Of a DNA stretch of 9,819 nucleotides, positions 1 to 5,750 are shown in pieces. The stretch is taken from NCBI GenBank assembly GCA_023250495.1, contig JAHFAP010000017.1, forward strand, positions 1 to 9,819. Reading direction: 5' to 3'. The stretch comes from Deltaproteobacteria bacterium. GTDB lineage: Bacteria; Desulfobacterota; Binatia; UBA9968. A program made the position numbers and the translations under genes. Below the pieces are notes generated by a model that did not search any database, was not told the DNA's origin, and saw only the letters and a program-made list of their open reading frames with translations. Position 1 is the stretch's first letter, and each line of letters begins with the position of its first letter.

Positions 1-161
1 CCTGGCTGGGGAGAGTCAGTCCGGTCGATGATGTCGGATCAACGATGTGACCGGATCGGAGACCCAGCCGAAGTTAGTTGCGCGTAAAATAGGATAAATT
101 TACAGGATAGGCAAGAGGCGTGAGGCGTGAGCCGAGAGGCAACCAAAACAAGCGTGAGGCA
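1..161. other. Non-coding left edge, no gene recognised
   Basis: No convincing coding region or RNA gene is seen here. It is the 3' flank of the leftward VOC gene. It contains a short inverted pair (GGCTGGG at 4-10, CCCAGCC at 63-69), a 6-base pair CCGGTC/GACCGG (21-26, 49-54) and a small GCGTGAGGC repeat cluster listed separately. No hairpin with a T-tract is visible, so I cannot name a terminator for the operon ending at 162. Confidence 0.5.
118..160. repeat. Short direct repeats GCGTGAGGC
   Basis: The 9-mer GCGTGAGGC occurs at 118-126 and 152-160, and a one-mismatch copy (GCGTGAGCC) at 125-133 overlaps the first. Locally this is a 7-base tandem unit GAGGCGT (115-121, 122-128). It lies just downstream of the leftward VOC stop codon. 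Repeats of this kind are often dispersed between genes in environmental genomes, but that cannot be tested from one window. Confidence 0.5.
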
Positions 162-545
162 TTAGTCCACGTAATTTGCTATCTCGATCAGATTGCCGTC
201 CGGGTCGCGGATGTAGACGGACTCAATGGGCCCGGTGGCGCCGGTTTTCATGACCGGCCCCTCCACGATCTCAACGCCGCATGCGCGGATGTGGTCGATC
301 ACCTGCTTTAGAGGCGTAGAAGTGATGAGGCAGAGATCCGCCGATCCCGGCGTAGGTCTCAGAGCCTTGGGCTCAAATTCTTTTCCCGCTTCGTGAAGGT
401 TGATTTTCTGCTCGCCGAATCGAAGCGCCTTGCGATGATTTCCGAAGGTGACGACCTCCATGCCGAGCACGCGCGTGTAGAAATCGCACGTCGCCTCAAT
501 GTCGCGCACGGTAAGGACCAGATGGTCAAGACGATCGATCTTCAT
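162..545 (-). CDS. VOC-family (glyoxalase/bleomycin-resistance fold) protein
   Basis: A 127-residue vicinal-oxygen-chelate protein, the usual length for a single-domain member with two beta-alpha-beta-beta-beta modules. It opens with the typical strand RLDHLVLTVRDI. The fold predicts four metal ligands; the candidates visible are His8, His51 (in NLHEAG), Asp70 (in SADLCLIT, aligned with His8 in the second module) and Glu121 (in DPDGNLIEIANY). The C-terminal DPDGNLIE signature is clear. It most resembles the uncharacterised glyoxalase-domain-containing-5 type rather than a proven lactoylglutathione lyase. It is last in a leftward unit, 45 bases after the GST gene. No good Shine-Dalgarno sequence precedes the ATG at 545, so translation may depend on upstream genes. 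The substrate is unknown; the GST next door makes a thiol or electrophile-related role plausible but unproven. Confidence 0.88.
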   Translation of the reverse strand: MKIDRLDHLVLTVRDIEATCDFYTRVLGMEVVTFGNHRKALRFGEQKINLHEAGKEFEPKALRPTPGSADLCLITSTPLKQVIDHIRACGVEIVEGPVMKTGATGPIESVYIRDPDGNLIEIANYVD

Positions 546-590
546 AAAGAGTTTCAGTGCCAGCGCCGCCTCGGAGGTTTAATAGCGATC

Positions 591-1220
591 CTAGGCAGGC
601 ATCCGAGGGGGGAGTGCTTTTTTCCACGAGTCGAGCTTCTCTAAACGCGCATACCAGGCCCGAATATTTCCGTACTTTTCCAACGGAAAGCGGGCCGGCT
701 GGGCGTAAACCAGCATGGCGGCAACCGAGAAGTCGGCCAGCGTCGGCCCGCCGCCGACCAGGTACTGGCGGTCCTTCAAATGACCATCGAGCACGACTGC
801 CGAGCCGTGAAAAAGCTCCTCGCCTTTTTTGACTTCGGCGGGATCGGCCCCGCCGGCACCGAGAAATTTTTTGATCATGTTCTCCCAAACCAGCGTGCCC
901 GTAGCTTTGCTCCACTGCGATGCCTGCCAAAATTGCCAACGGCTGATGTCTGCGCGGACTCTGTCGTCGGCGGGCCAGAGAGAATTTCCCGGCTTTTTCC
1001 CCGCGATGTACTGCATGATCGCGTTGGATTCCCAGAGTATAAAGTTGCTGTCGACCAGCGTGGGAACTCTGCCGTTGGGGTTAATGCTCAGGTAGCTGGG
1101 ATCTCTTTGCGCTCCCTTGAGCAGATCGACCAGTTGGAGATCGAGCTGGATCTCAAGATGGTTCGCGGTGGCGAGAACATTCACGCAGTTGGGCGAATTC
1201 GGATGATAGTAGAGCTTCAT
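591..1220 (-). CDS. Glutathione S-transferase family protein
   Basis: A 209-residue cytosolic-type GST. The N-terminal thioredoxin-fold domain (about residues 1-77) begins MKLYYHPNSPNCVNV, with Ser9, Asn11 and Cys12 near the expected catalytic position. It has the cis-proline motif NGRVPTLVD (Pro53) and the Glu64-Ser65 pair (WESNAIMQYIA) that binds the gamma-glutamyl part of glutathione. The all-helical C-terminal domain has the folding N-cap box in GGGPTLADFSVAA (Thr160, Asp163). The ATG at 1220 is preceded by a strong GGAGG five bases away. It lies 24 bases after the MOSC gene and 45 before the VOC gene, so co-transcription is likely. Such enzymes conjugate or reduce electrophilic substrates with glutathione in the cytoplasm; the class (theta/beta-like) and substrate are not resolvable here. 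Confidence 0.93.
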   Translation of the reverse strand: MKLYYHPNSPNCVNVLATANHLEIQLDLQLVDLLKGAQRDPSYLSINPNGRVPTLVDSNFILWESNAIMQYIAGKKPGNSLWPADDRVRADISRWQFWQASQWSKATGTLVWENMIKKFLGAGGADPAEVKKGEELFHGSAVVLDGHLKDRQYLVGGGPTLADFSVAAMLVYAQPARFPLEKYGNIRAWYARLEKLDSWKKALPPRMPA

Positions 1221-1244
1221 AAAACCTCCGTGAGCAAAAAATGG

Positions 1245-1712
1245 TCATTCAGACTTTATGGCGTCTCCGACTTGGAGCATGCCGCTTGTGACAATTTCGG
1301 CTCTTAAGCCGCCTCTATGAACCAGGCCGCGCATGACCCCTTGGTAGGTTAGCTTCTGGAGGTGAGAGCAGGGTTCACAGAGGCGCGTGCCGCGAAGCGT
1401 GACCTCTCCGATTTTGAACTCTCGCCCTACCAGGTGGTTCAGCGGAACTCCGCGAGTAACGATGTTGCGGCGACTCTCTCCTGGATTGAGTTCAATGCCG
1501 TAGTCGCGCTTCAAGGCTTCGATCGCCTCGATCTCAATCAAGGTCACATCGCGGCCTGAGCCGGGTTGGTTGGAATAGGTGCCGGTCTGGCTGAAGTAAC
1601 GATCTCCCTCGAGCCCTTTACCAGCCACCGCCCGCACTTCGTTGCTTGACTTCATCGGCGCTGCTCCGGCTGGGGTTATATGGATGGAAACGATGATGCC
1701 CTTTCCCAGCAT
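1245..1712 (-). CDS. MOSC domain-containing protein
   Basis: A 155-residue stand-alone MOSC (molybdenum cofactor sulfurase C-terminal) domain. Visible hallmarks are the first strand GKGIIVSIHITPAG, the VAGKGLEGDRYF segment, the DVTLIEIEAIEAL helix region, the RRNIVTRGVPLNHLVGREF core, and LCEPCSHL, where Cys115 sits at the expected conserved cysteine position (Cys112 is a second one). It ends with a GGLRAEIVTSG-type strand. Small MOSC proteins are predicted to bind or transfer sulfur or act with the molybdenum cofactor; some act in detoxifying N-hydroxylated compounds or 6-hydroxyaminopurine. The ATG at 1712 lies 4 bases after the stop of the upstream lyase-family gene, and the ribosome site is weak, which suggests translational coupling. 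No molybdoenzyme is encoded in the window, so its partner is unknown. Confidence 0.92.
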   Translation of the reverse strand: MLGKGIIVSIHITPAGAAPMKSSNEVRAVAGKGLEGDRYFSQTGTYSNQPGSGRDVTLIEIEAIEALKRDYGIELNPGESRRNIVTRGVPLNHLVGREFKIGEVTLRGTRLCEPCSHLQKLTYQGVMRGLVHRGGLRAEIVTSGMLQVGDAIKSE

Positions 1713-1716
1713 ATTC

Positions 1717-2589
1717 TCAGTTCGATTTCTTTCTCGCCACCAAGGCTGCGATCTCGGGCGTCTGCATCGCCTCTTTGAGCGCGGTGATGGTTCCTTTGTC
1801 TTGGATCTCCTGGGCCAACCGCCTTGTCGCGCCGATGGCGACCTTCATAAAGGCGGAGCCGTAGCTCACCCTGGCCACTCCTAAATCCTGCAGCTCGCTG
1901 ACGCTCGGCGTCTGCGGCCCGGCGAGGACACTGACGGGCGCCTTGACCTCTTTGACGAGCCGCCCGATCGTCTCGCGCGAGCCGGCATGCATGAAAAAGA
2001 TGCAATCCCCGCCGGCTTCGGCGTAGGCGTTGCCCCGGCGGATCGCCTCATCCAGCGCTTTTTTTGGGTCATCCGTCATAACCATCAATGCGTCGACTCT
2101 AGCGTTGAGGAAAAATTCGCTGCCAAGCGCGCGCTTGGTTTCCATGACTGCGGCGATCTTTCGCAATTGCTCGGCTATATCCACCAAACCGCGAGCGCCA
2201 CCCGGTTTGCCGCCCGCCCCATCTTCCAGGTTCATGCCCGCAGTACCTACGGCCACGAGCGCACGCACGGTCTCGCTGATCTGATTCTTATCCCCGTAGC
2301 CTCGCTCAGCATCGGCATTCACCGGAACAGAGACTGCTCCTACGATCTTCCCCGTAACCTCAACGGTAAGACTGCGGCTCATCGCTTCGCCGTCAGGATA
2401 TCCTAACGCCGCCGCGATTCCGCCGCTGGTGCATTGGATCGCTTTAAAGCCGAGCTGCTCGAATAAGAGGGCGCTGAGGACATCGTATGCCCCCGGCATC
2501 ACGAGAATCTCAGGCGCAAGAACTAATTCTCTGAGTCTCCGGCTCTTTGTATTCGCCGCGGCTATCGTTTCGCGTGGGATCGGCTCCAT
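1717..2589 (-). CDS. Isocitrate lyase/PEP mutase superfamily protein
   Basis: About 290 residues, a typical length for the single-domain ICL/PEPM barrel. Hallmarks are MPGAYDVLSA near the N-terminus (residues 31-40), SGGIAAALGYPDGE (55-68), the Mg-binding strand PVNADAERGYG (Asp93, Glu95), NLEDG (Glu122, Asp123) and NARVDAL (161-167). The flexible catalytic loop after NLEDG reads GGKPGGARG and lacks the K-[KR]-CGH cysteine motif of isocitrate and methylisocitrate lyases, so it is probably not either enzyme. A lyase, hydrolase or decarboxylase acting on an oxo- or alpha-hydroxy acid is a better guess. I chose the ATG at 2589 because GGAGG lies five bases before it; a TTG at 2601 overlaps the Shine-Dalgarno region and is less likely. 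It heads the leftward four-gene unit with a possible sigma-70 promoter upstream. Confidence 0.9.
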   Translation of the reverse strand: MEPIPRETIAAANTKSRRLRELVLAPEILVMPGAYDVLSALLFEQLGFKAIQCTSGGIAAALGYPDGEAMSRSLTVEVTGKIVGAVSVPVNADAERGYGDKNQISETVRALVAVGTAGMNLEDGAGGKPGGARGLVDIAEQLRKIAAVMETKRALGSEFFLNARVDALMVMTDDPKKALDEAIRRGNAYAEAGGDCIFFMHAGSRETIGRLVKEVKAPVSVLAGPQTPSVSELQDLGVARVSYGSAFMKVAIGATRRLAQEIQDKGTITALKEAMQTPEIAALVARKKSN

Positions 2590-2617
2590 CGAGACCTCCA
2601 ACTAGTTGAAGAATTTT

Positions 2618-2646
2618 ATCCTAAGGCGGAGAGAGGTTAGACGCAA
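2618..2646 (-). promoter_or_regulatory. Candidate sigma-70 promoter of the leftward operon
   Basis: On the minus strand TTGCGT (2641-2646) is followed after exactly 17 bases by TAGGAT (2618-2623), with matches of 3/6 and 4/6 to the -35 and -10 consensus. It would give a leader of roughly 20 bases carrying the GGAGG of the lyase-family gene. The gap to the upstream DUF420 gene is only about 70 bases, so read-through from that side is also possible. This is seen by eye only. Confidence 0.3.
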
Positions 2647-2658
2647 GAGTGAAGGAGG

Positions 2659-3105
2659 CTACAACCAAACGTAATAGGTGGCAAGGCCCAGAAAAATAAC
2701 GATCCACCAAAGCGTGAGCGCGGTCCGCATCCATAGCTTATAGTTCTCAAAGCATAGCGCTTTTGGCAGCCAGTTCGTGCCTGCTCGAATGAGAATATAC
2801 AAGCCCAGGAGTTGGGTGACGCTTCCCAGGACGGCGTGTAGGGTTGGGAAAAAGTAGTAGGATTGGCCCAGCCGCTGAGGGAGTCCCGGAGCTATATCGC
2901 GCGCGAATGGCGGCAGCATGATCGCCGCAATCATGACCAGGTTCAGCAGCACAACGCTGCCCTGGCAGACAGCGTGGGCGCGGTAGAGTCTGCGGCGGGC
3001 GAGAATCATCCCCAGGAGCAGGGCAAAGCCCATCAACAGCTGGACGACAAGGTTGACGTCCGCTGCGAGCCTTGCCCCAGTTCCGAGGAACCCAGCCGCA
3101 TCCAC
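2659..3105 (-). CDS. DUF420-family four-helix membrane protein
   Basis: A 148-residue integral membrane protein with four evident hydrophobic helices at about residues 15-36, 48-66, 85-107 and 125-147. The pattern ADVNLVVQLLMG, then RRRLYRAHAVCQ, LHAVLGSVTQLLGLYIL and LWMRTALTLWWIVI...YYVW matches my recollection of DUF420, the YozB/CtaM-like family. It has intramembrane-side His44 and His90. Some members of this family are reported to assist maturation of haem-copper terminal oxidases; here that is an inference from family memory. The GTG at 3105 is the only reasonable start and lies 8 bases after the stop of the first globin gene, with no strong ribosome site, so it is probably translated with that globin. 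No cytochrome oxidase subunit is present in the window. Confidence 0.78.
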   Translation of the reverse strand: MDAAGFLGTGARLAADVNLVVQLLMGFALLLGMILARRRLYRAHAVCQGSVVLLNLVMIAAIMLPPFARDIAPGLPQRLGQSYYFFPTLHAVLGSVTQLLGLYILIRAGTNWLPKALCFENYKLWMRTALTLWWIVIFLGLATYYVWL

Positions 3106-3113
3106 TTGAGAGC

Positions 3114-3584
3114 TTATTTTTCGACGATATCGCCCTTGAGGCTGGAGGCGAGCGCGAGGAAGTCGTTTTTCTCTTTTTCAGGCACCTTGAATTTATCCAG
3201 GATTGCGGCGAGGTGCTTCACCGTCAGCTGCCAGTCGCTTTCAGTGATCCCCAGCCCTGCATGTGCGGCCTTCGTGCTGCGACCGGTATAGATGCAAGGA
3301 CCACCCGCAGCTTCACAGAGTTGGTCCACGATGAGCTGACGCAGTCTCTTTTTCGACTCTGTGCTGAGCCCGACCAGGAAGCGAGAGAGTTGCTTATCGT
3401 TGGCCGCACGCGTGATAAATTCGTCCGTCACCGCGGCGATTGCGTCATAGCCGCCAAGCCGCTTGTAGAGGGTCGCGCTCGGCTGATTCCCCATGGATTG
3501 GGCCGACGCATTCCAGGCGCAGCCGCTCACAAGCAACAAAACAAGAAGCCCTAGCCAAAGATGGGATAATAGATTCCTATTCAT
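3114..3584 (-). CDS. Group I truncated haemoglobin, predicted lipoprotein (copy 1)
   Basis: The ATG at 3584 is chosen because GGGAGG lies a few bases upstream; an in-frame ATG at 3632 would place 16 hydrophilic residues before the signal peptide. The 156-residue product starts MNRNLLSHLW, has a hydrophobic core and ends in the lipobox VSGC (Cys22), so export and lipidation are likely. The globin domain (about 38-154) has LYKRLGG, the GGPCIYTG motif, and the proximal haem ligand His108 at F8 in KAAHAGLGI. Aligned by eye with M. tuberculosis trHbN, B10 is Ile57 instead of Tyr, E7 is Leu81, E10 Leu84 and E11 Ile85, giving an apolar distal pocket. Cys90 and Cys97 are shared with the neighbouring copy. 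Roles for trHbs include O2/NO chemistry or electron transfer; the role here is unknown. Confidence 0.88.
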   Translation of the reverse strand: MNRNLLSHLWLGLLVLLLVSGCAWNASAQSMGNQPSATLYKRLGGYDAIAAVTDEFITRAANDKQLSRFLVGLSTESKKRLRQLIVDQLCEAAGGPCIYTGRSTKAAHAGLGITESDWQLTVKHLAAILDKFKVPEKEKNDFLALASSLKGDIVEK

Positions 3585-3674
3585 GATTCCTCCCTCTTTT
3601 GCACCACCGCTCATTAACACGTTTTGAGACATGCTTCCATAGCTGTGTGCAGTTGAGGCCAGGGCCTAGACGGA

Positions 3675-3699
3675 TAACGGCTTCCCAGAATCCCGTTCC
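3675..3699 (-). promoter_or_regulatory. ECF-like promoter candidate before globin copy 1
   Basis: On the minus strand GGAAC (3695-3699) is followed after 15 bases by CGTTA (3675-3679), close to the generic ECF pattern of a GGAAC -35 and a CGT-type -10. It lies between the two globin genes, about 90 bases before the copy 1 start. I did not find an equally good match upstream of globin copy 2 or of the sigma gene, which weakens the case that the neighbouring ECF factor uses it. Confidence 0.2.
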
Positions 3700-3707
3700 T
3701 ATTCACA

Positions 3708-4157
3708 TTACATCTTCTCCACAATGTCCTTCTTCATGGGACCGAGAACAGAGAGTAGTTCTCCCTTCTCCTTGGCAGGGACTTTAAACTTGTCTAAGGT
3801 TGCCACCAGATCTCCCACCAGCGCATCAAAGGCTTCACCAGTAATGCCCATGCCCTTGTGGACAGCCTTCATGTCTTGTCCCGTGTACTTGCAAGGACCA
3901 CCACTCGCCTCACAGATCTGGTTGACGAGATGCATTTTCAAGCGGGGAATGTTGGCGTTGGCGAAAAAGCCGTTGATCCGTTTGTCCGCGGCCACGCGAC
4001 CGACAAAGTCATCCACCACCGCGGTAATGGCCTCCTTCCCTCCGAGCCGCTCGTAAAGTGACTTCTCAGCCATCCGCCCGGAGTCCATGGTGGCGCATCC
4101 CGCCAGGAACACCAGGACGCTCAGCATTCCCATTTTGAACGGATTGTTGTATTTCAT
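3708..4157 (-). CDS. Group I truncated haemoglobin, predicted lipoprotein (copy 2)
   Basis: 149 residues; the ATG at 4157 follows a very strong GGAGGAGA ribosome site. The N-terminus MKYNNPFKMGMLSVLVFLAGC is a lipoprotein signal peptide with lipobox LAGC (Cys21). The 2/2 globin domain (about 34-147) contains LYERLGGKEAI, GGPCKYTG and the F8 haem ligand His100 in KAVHKGMGI. Compared by eye with trHbN and Synechocystis GlbN, B10 is Val52 rather than Tyr, E7 is Leu73, E11 is Leu77, and E10 is His76, the same position as the sixth haem ligand (His46) of GlbN. Bis-histidyl coordination is therefore possible. Cys82 and Cys89 match copy 1. The two copies share most motifs, including LDKFKVP and the C-terminal DIVEK, and are clearly paralogues. 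It is the upstream gene of the leftward globin unit. Confidence 0.9.
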   Translation of the reverse strand: MKYNNPFKMGMLSVLVFLAGCATMDSGRMAEKSLYERLGGKEAITAVVDDFVGRVAADKRINGFFANANIPRLKMHLVNQICEASGGPCKYTGQDMKAVHKGMGITGEAFDALVGDLVATLDKFKVPAKEKGELLSVLGPMKKDIVEKM

Positions 4158-4334
4158 CTTCTCTCCTCCTTATTTTGCAGTCAAAAAGCCTTCGCCCACC
4201 TTATACTACGAACGTCAGCGCCGGTTTGGATTGCCCCGGTATCCAGAGATCCGCACGCTATCTAGAGGGGTCGAGGCCTGAGACTTCCAACGAACCCTTG
4301 GAAACCCCCCGATCTCTATGGTAGTTGGGTCTGG
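4158..4334. promoter_or_regulatory. Divergent intergenic region, globins versus sigma factor
   Basis: These 177 bases must hold the promoters of both the leftward globin copy 2 and the rightward sigma gene. A 7-base inverted pair AGAGATC (4245-4251) and GATCTCT (4311-4317) flanks the middle and could bring about a hairpin or bind a regulator. On the minus strand a TAGTATAAG stretch (about 4200-4210) resembles a -10 region but has no good -35. No certain ECF autoregulatory promoter is visible on the plus strand. Confidence 0.4.
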
Positions 4335-4895
4335 ATGACCGCATCGTCAGATAGCCCGGTCCAGCTTGTCTTACAGATAACGCAAGGCGATCGTGGAGCC
4401 TTTGAACGTTTCTACGATCGCTATGCCCCACTGGTTTTTTCCTTTGCCATGCGGCTGGTCCGAGAGCGCTCCGCGGCAGAGGATCTGCTCCAGGAGGTGT
4501 TTCTCCAAGTCTGGCGCGAGGCGGGAAGCTATAGCCCGGAACGTGGCACACCGGAGGCGTGGATCATTACGATTACGCGGAGTCGGGGAATCGATAAACT
4601 ACGTTCCATACGTAGAAGAGAGAGAAGCTTCGTGCCGATGGAAGGTTCTGCCGGGAAGGAATACGATGGCAAGGTGGAGAGCAGTGCCTTGGCATCGGAC
4701 ACAAGAATCATGGTCAATAGCGCTTTGGCTCAACTTCCGGAGAGCCAGCGGAAGGTGTTGGAGCTGGCCTATTTTGATGGGCTAACTCAGTCAGAGATCG
4801 CCGAGCGGATGAAGGAGCCATTGGGGACGATAAAAACCCGCATGCGTGCGGCCCTTACGCGCCTGCGAGAACTGCTTGGCGCCAGGGTGGCTTGA
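4335..4895 (+). CDS. ECF-family RNA polymerase sigma factor
   Basis: 186 residues, typical ECF sigma length with only regions 2 and 4. Region 2 (about 15-95) shows FERFYDRYAPLVFSFAMRLV, AEDLLQEVFLQVW and the DNA-melting segment TPEAWIITITRSRGIDKLRS. After a linker (about 96-125), region 4 (about 130-182) shows LPESQRKVLELAYFDGLTQ and the helix-turn-helix SEIAERMKEPLGTIKTRM. This is closest to the SigK/ECF19-like type that pairs with RskA anti-sigma factors, which fits the next gene. The start ATG at 4335 has only a weak ribosome site (GGTCTGG). The factor would redirect core RNA polymerase to envelope-stress promoters when released. Its regulon is not shown by the sequence; the divergent globins are candidates by position only. 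Confidence 0.93.
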   Translation: MTASSDSPVQLVLQITQGDRGAFERFYDRYAPLVFSFAMRLVRERSAAEDLLQEVFLQVWREAGSYSPERGTPEAWIITITRSRGIDKLRSIRRRERSFVPMEGSAGKEYDGKVESSALASDTRIMVNSALAQLPESQRKVLELAYFDGLTQSEIAERMKEPLGTIKTRMRAALTRLRELLGARVA

Positions 4896-4901
4896 GAACT
4901 T

Positions 4902-5660
4902 ATGAACCACGACGAATGGCTTGAACGCGCAGAAATTTATGTCCTCGGAGCCCTCGACGGAGAGGAGTTGAATCAGTTCGAAGCTCACCTGGCTTCCCAT
5001 TGTCCTCTGTGCGAGGACCATCTGCGCGAGAGCCGCGAGGCCCTTGTCCAACTCCCTCGCTCGCTTGCGCCGGTGGAGCCTCCGCGAAGTGTCAAGGCGG
5101 AATTGCTAAAGCGGATAGCTCCCGAAGCAAAGGTTCCGATTTCAGACAGATCTAGGTTCCGTTGGCTCTGGTTGGGCGTTGGGGCCGGCGCTTTGGCGGC
5201 GGGCCTGCTGATTGTTGTCAGCTGGAACCTCATCGCTGCACGAAACCAACTTCGCGAGCTGCAAGCCCAGATCGCCGGTTTACAAACTCAGGTCGCCCAG
5301 CGGGAAGAGCTGATTCGGTTCCTGTCGGATCCACAGGTCCGTATCGTCAATCTCGCAGGCCTTCCCCCAAGTCCCGGCGCAAGAGGCCAATTGCTTTGGA
5401 ATCCTCTCTCGCGCGCGGGTCTGCTATTGGTGACCGGTCTGCCCCCGATTCCCGCGGACAACGCCTATGAGCTTTGGGGTATTGCCGGCGCGGAGCCTGT
5501 TCCCGCGGGAGTTTTCGTCGTGAACGAGGGCGGGCTAGCTCTGTTTCGCCTTCCCGCGCTACCCGAGTCAAAGAGCTTTGACAAGTTTGCCGTGACCCTT
5601 GAGCCGGCGGGCGGCGTTCCACAGCCTACGGGCTCGATGGTTCTTCTCGGAAGCCTCTAG
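4902..5660 (+). CDS. RskA-like membrane anti-sigma factor
   Basis: 252 residues, starting 6 bases after the sigma factor stop, so almost certainly co-expressed with it. The N-terminal cytoplasmic anti-sigma domain (about 1-75) has the YVLGALDGEELNQFEAHL signature and a His/Cys cluster (His29, His33, Cys34, Cys37, His40), a variant of the zinc-associated HxxxCxxC motif. One transmembrane helix spans about 88-112 (WLWLGVGAGALAAGLLIVVS). A predicted coiled coil follows (about 113-138, RNQLRELQAQIAGLQTQ). The outer C-terminal RskA domain (about 143-252) contains the WNPLSRAGLLLVTGLP and YELWGIAG motifs. It should hold the sigma factor at the membrane until an extracytoplasmic signal, usually regulated proteolysis, releases it. 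Whether the Cys/His cluster senses redox state or zinc is unknown. Confidence 0.9.
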   Translation: MNHDEWLERAEIYVLGALDGEELNQFEAHLASHCPLCEDHLRESREALVQLPRSLAPVEPPRSVKAELLKRIAPEAKVPISDRSRFRWLWLGVGAGALAAGLLIVVSWNLIAARNQLRELQAQIAGLQTQVAQREELIRFLSDPQVRIVNLAGLPPSPGARGQLLWNPLSRAGLLLVTGLPPIPADNAYELWGIAGAEPVPAGVFVVNEGGLALFRLPALPESKSFDKFAVTLEPAGGVPQPTGSMVLLGSL

Positions 5661-5750
5661 TCATTTTAGATTTTGGATTGCCGATTTTGGATTTGGGCTC
5701 GAATCTAAAATCCGAATGCCTTGTCCTCGAAGCTCTGCTAGAATGTGAAC
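5661..5750. repeat. AT-rich intergenic repeat with inverted and direct copies
   Basis: Between the anti-sigma stop and thiD, ATTTTAGATT (5663-5672) is perfectly inverted as AATCTAAAAT (5702-5711). Inside the loop GATTTTGGATT occurs twice, at 5669-5679 and 5683-5693, 14 bases apart. The block is much richer in AT than its surroundings and resembles dispersed GGATTTTGGATT-type intergenic repeats. It could act as a weak terminator for the sigma/anti-sigma unit. I see no CTGAGA-containing TPP riboswitch before thiD. Confidence 0.6.

Noticed and set aside
1..110. tRNA or small RNA in the left edge
   Set aside because: Only short 6-7 base inverted pairs are seen; no cloverleaf or T-loop consensus (GGTTCAAATCC-like) can be found.
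1717..2589. Annotation as methylisocitrate lyase (prpB)
   Set aside because: The diagnostic K-[KR]-CGH catalytic loop is missing and no propionate-pathway gene is nearby.
5661..5750. TPP riboswitch upstream of thiD
   Set aside because: No CTGAGA-type conserved core is present and the space is filled by the AT-rich repeat.
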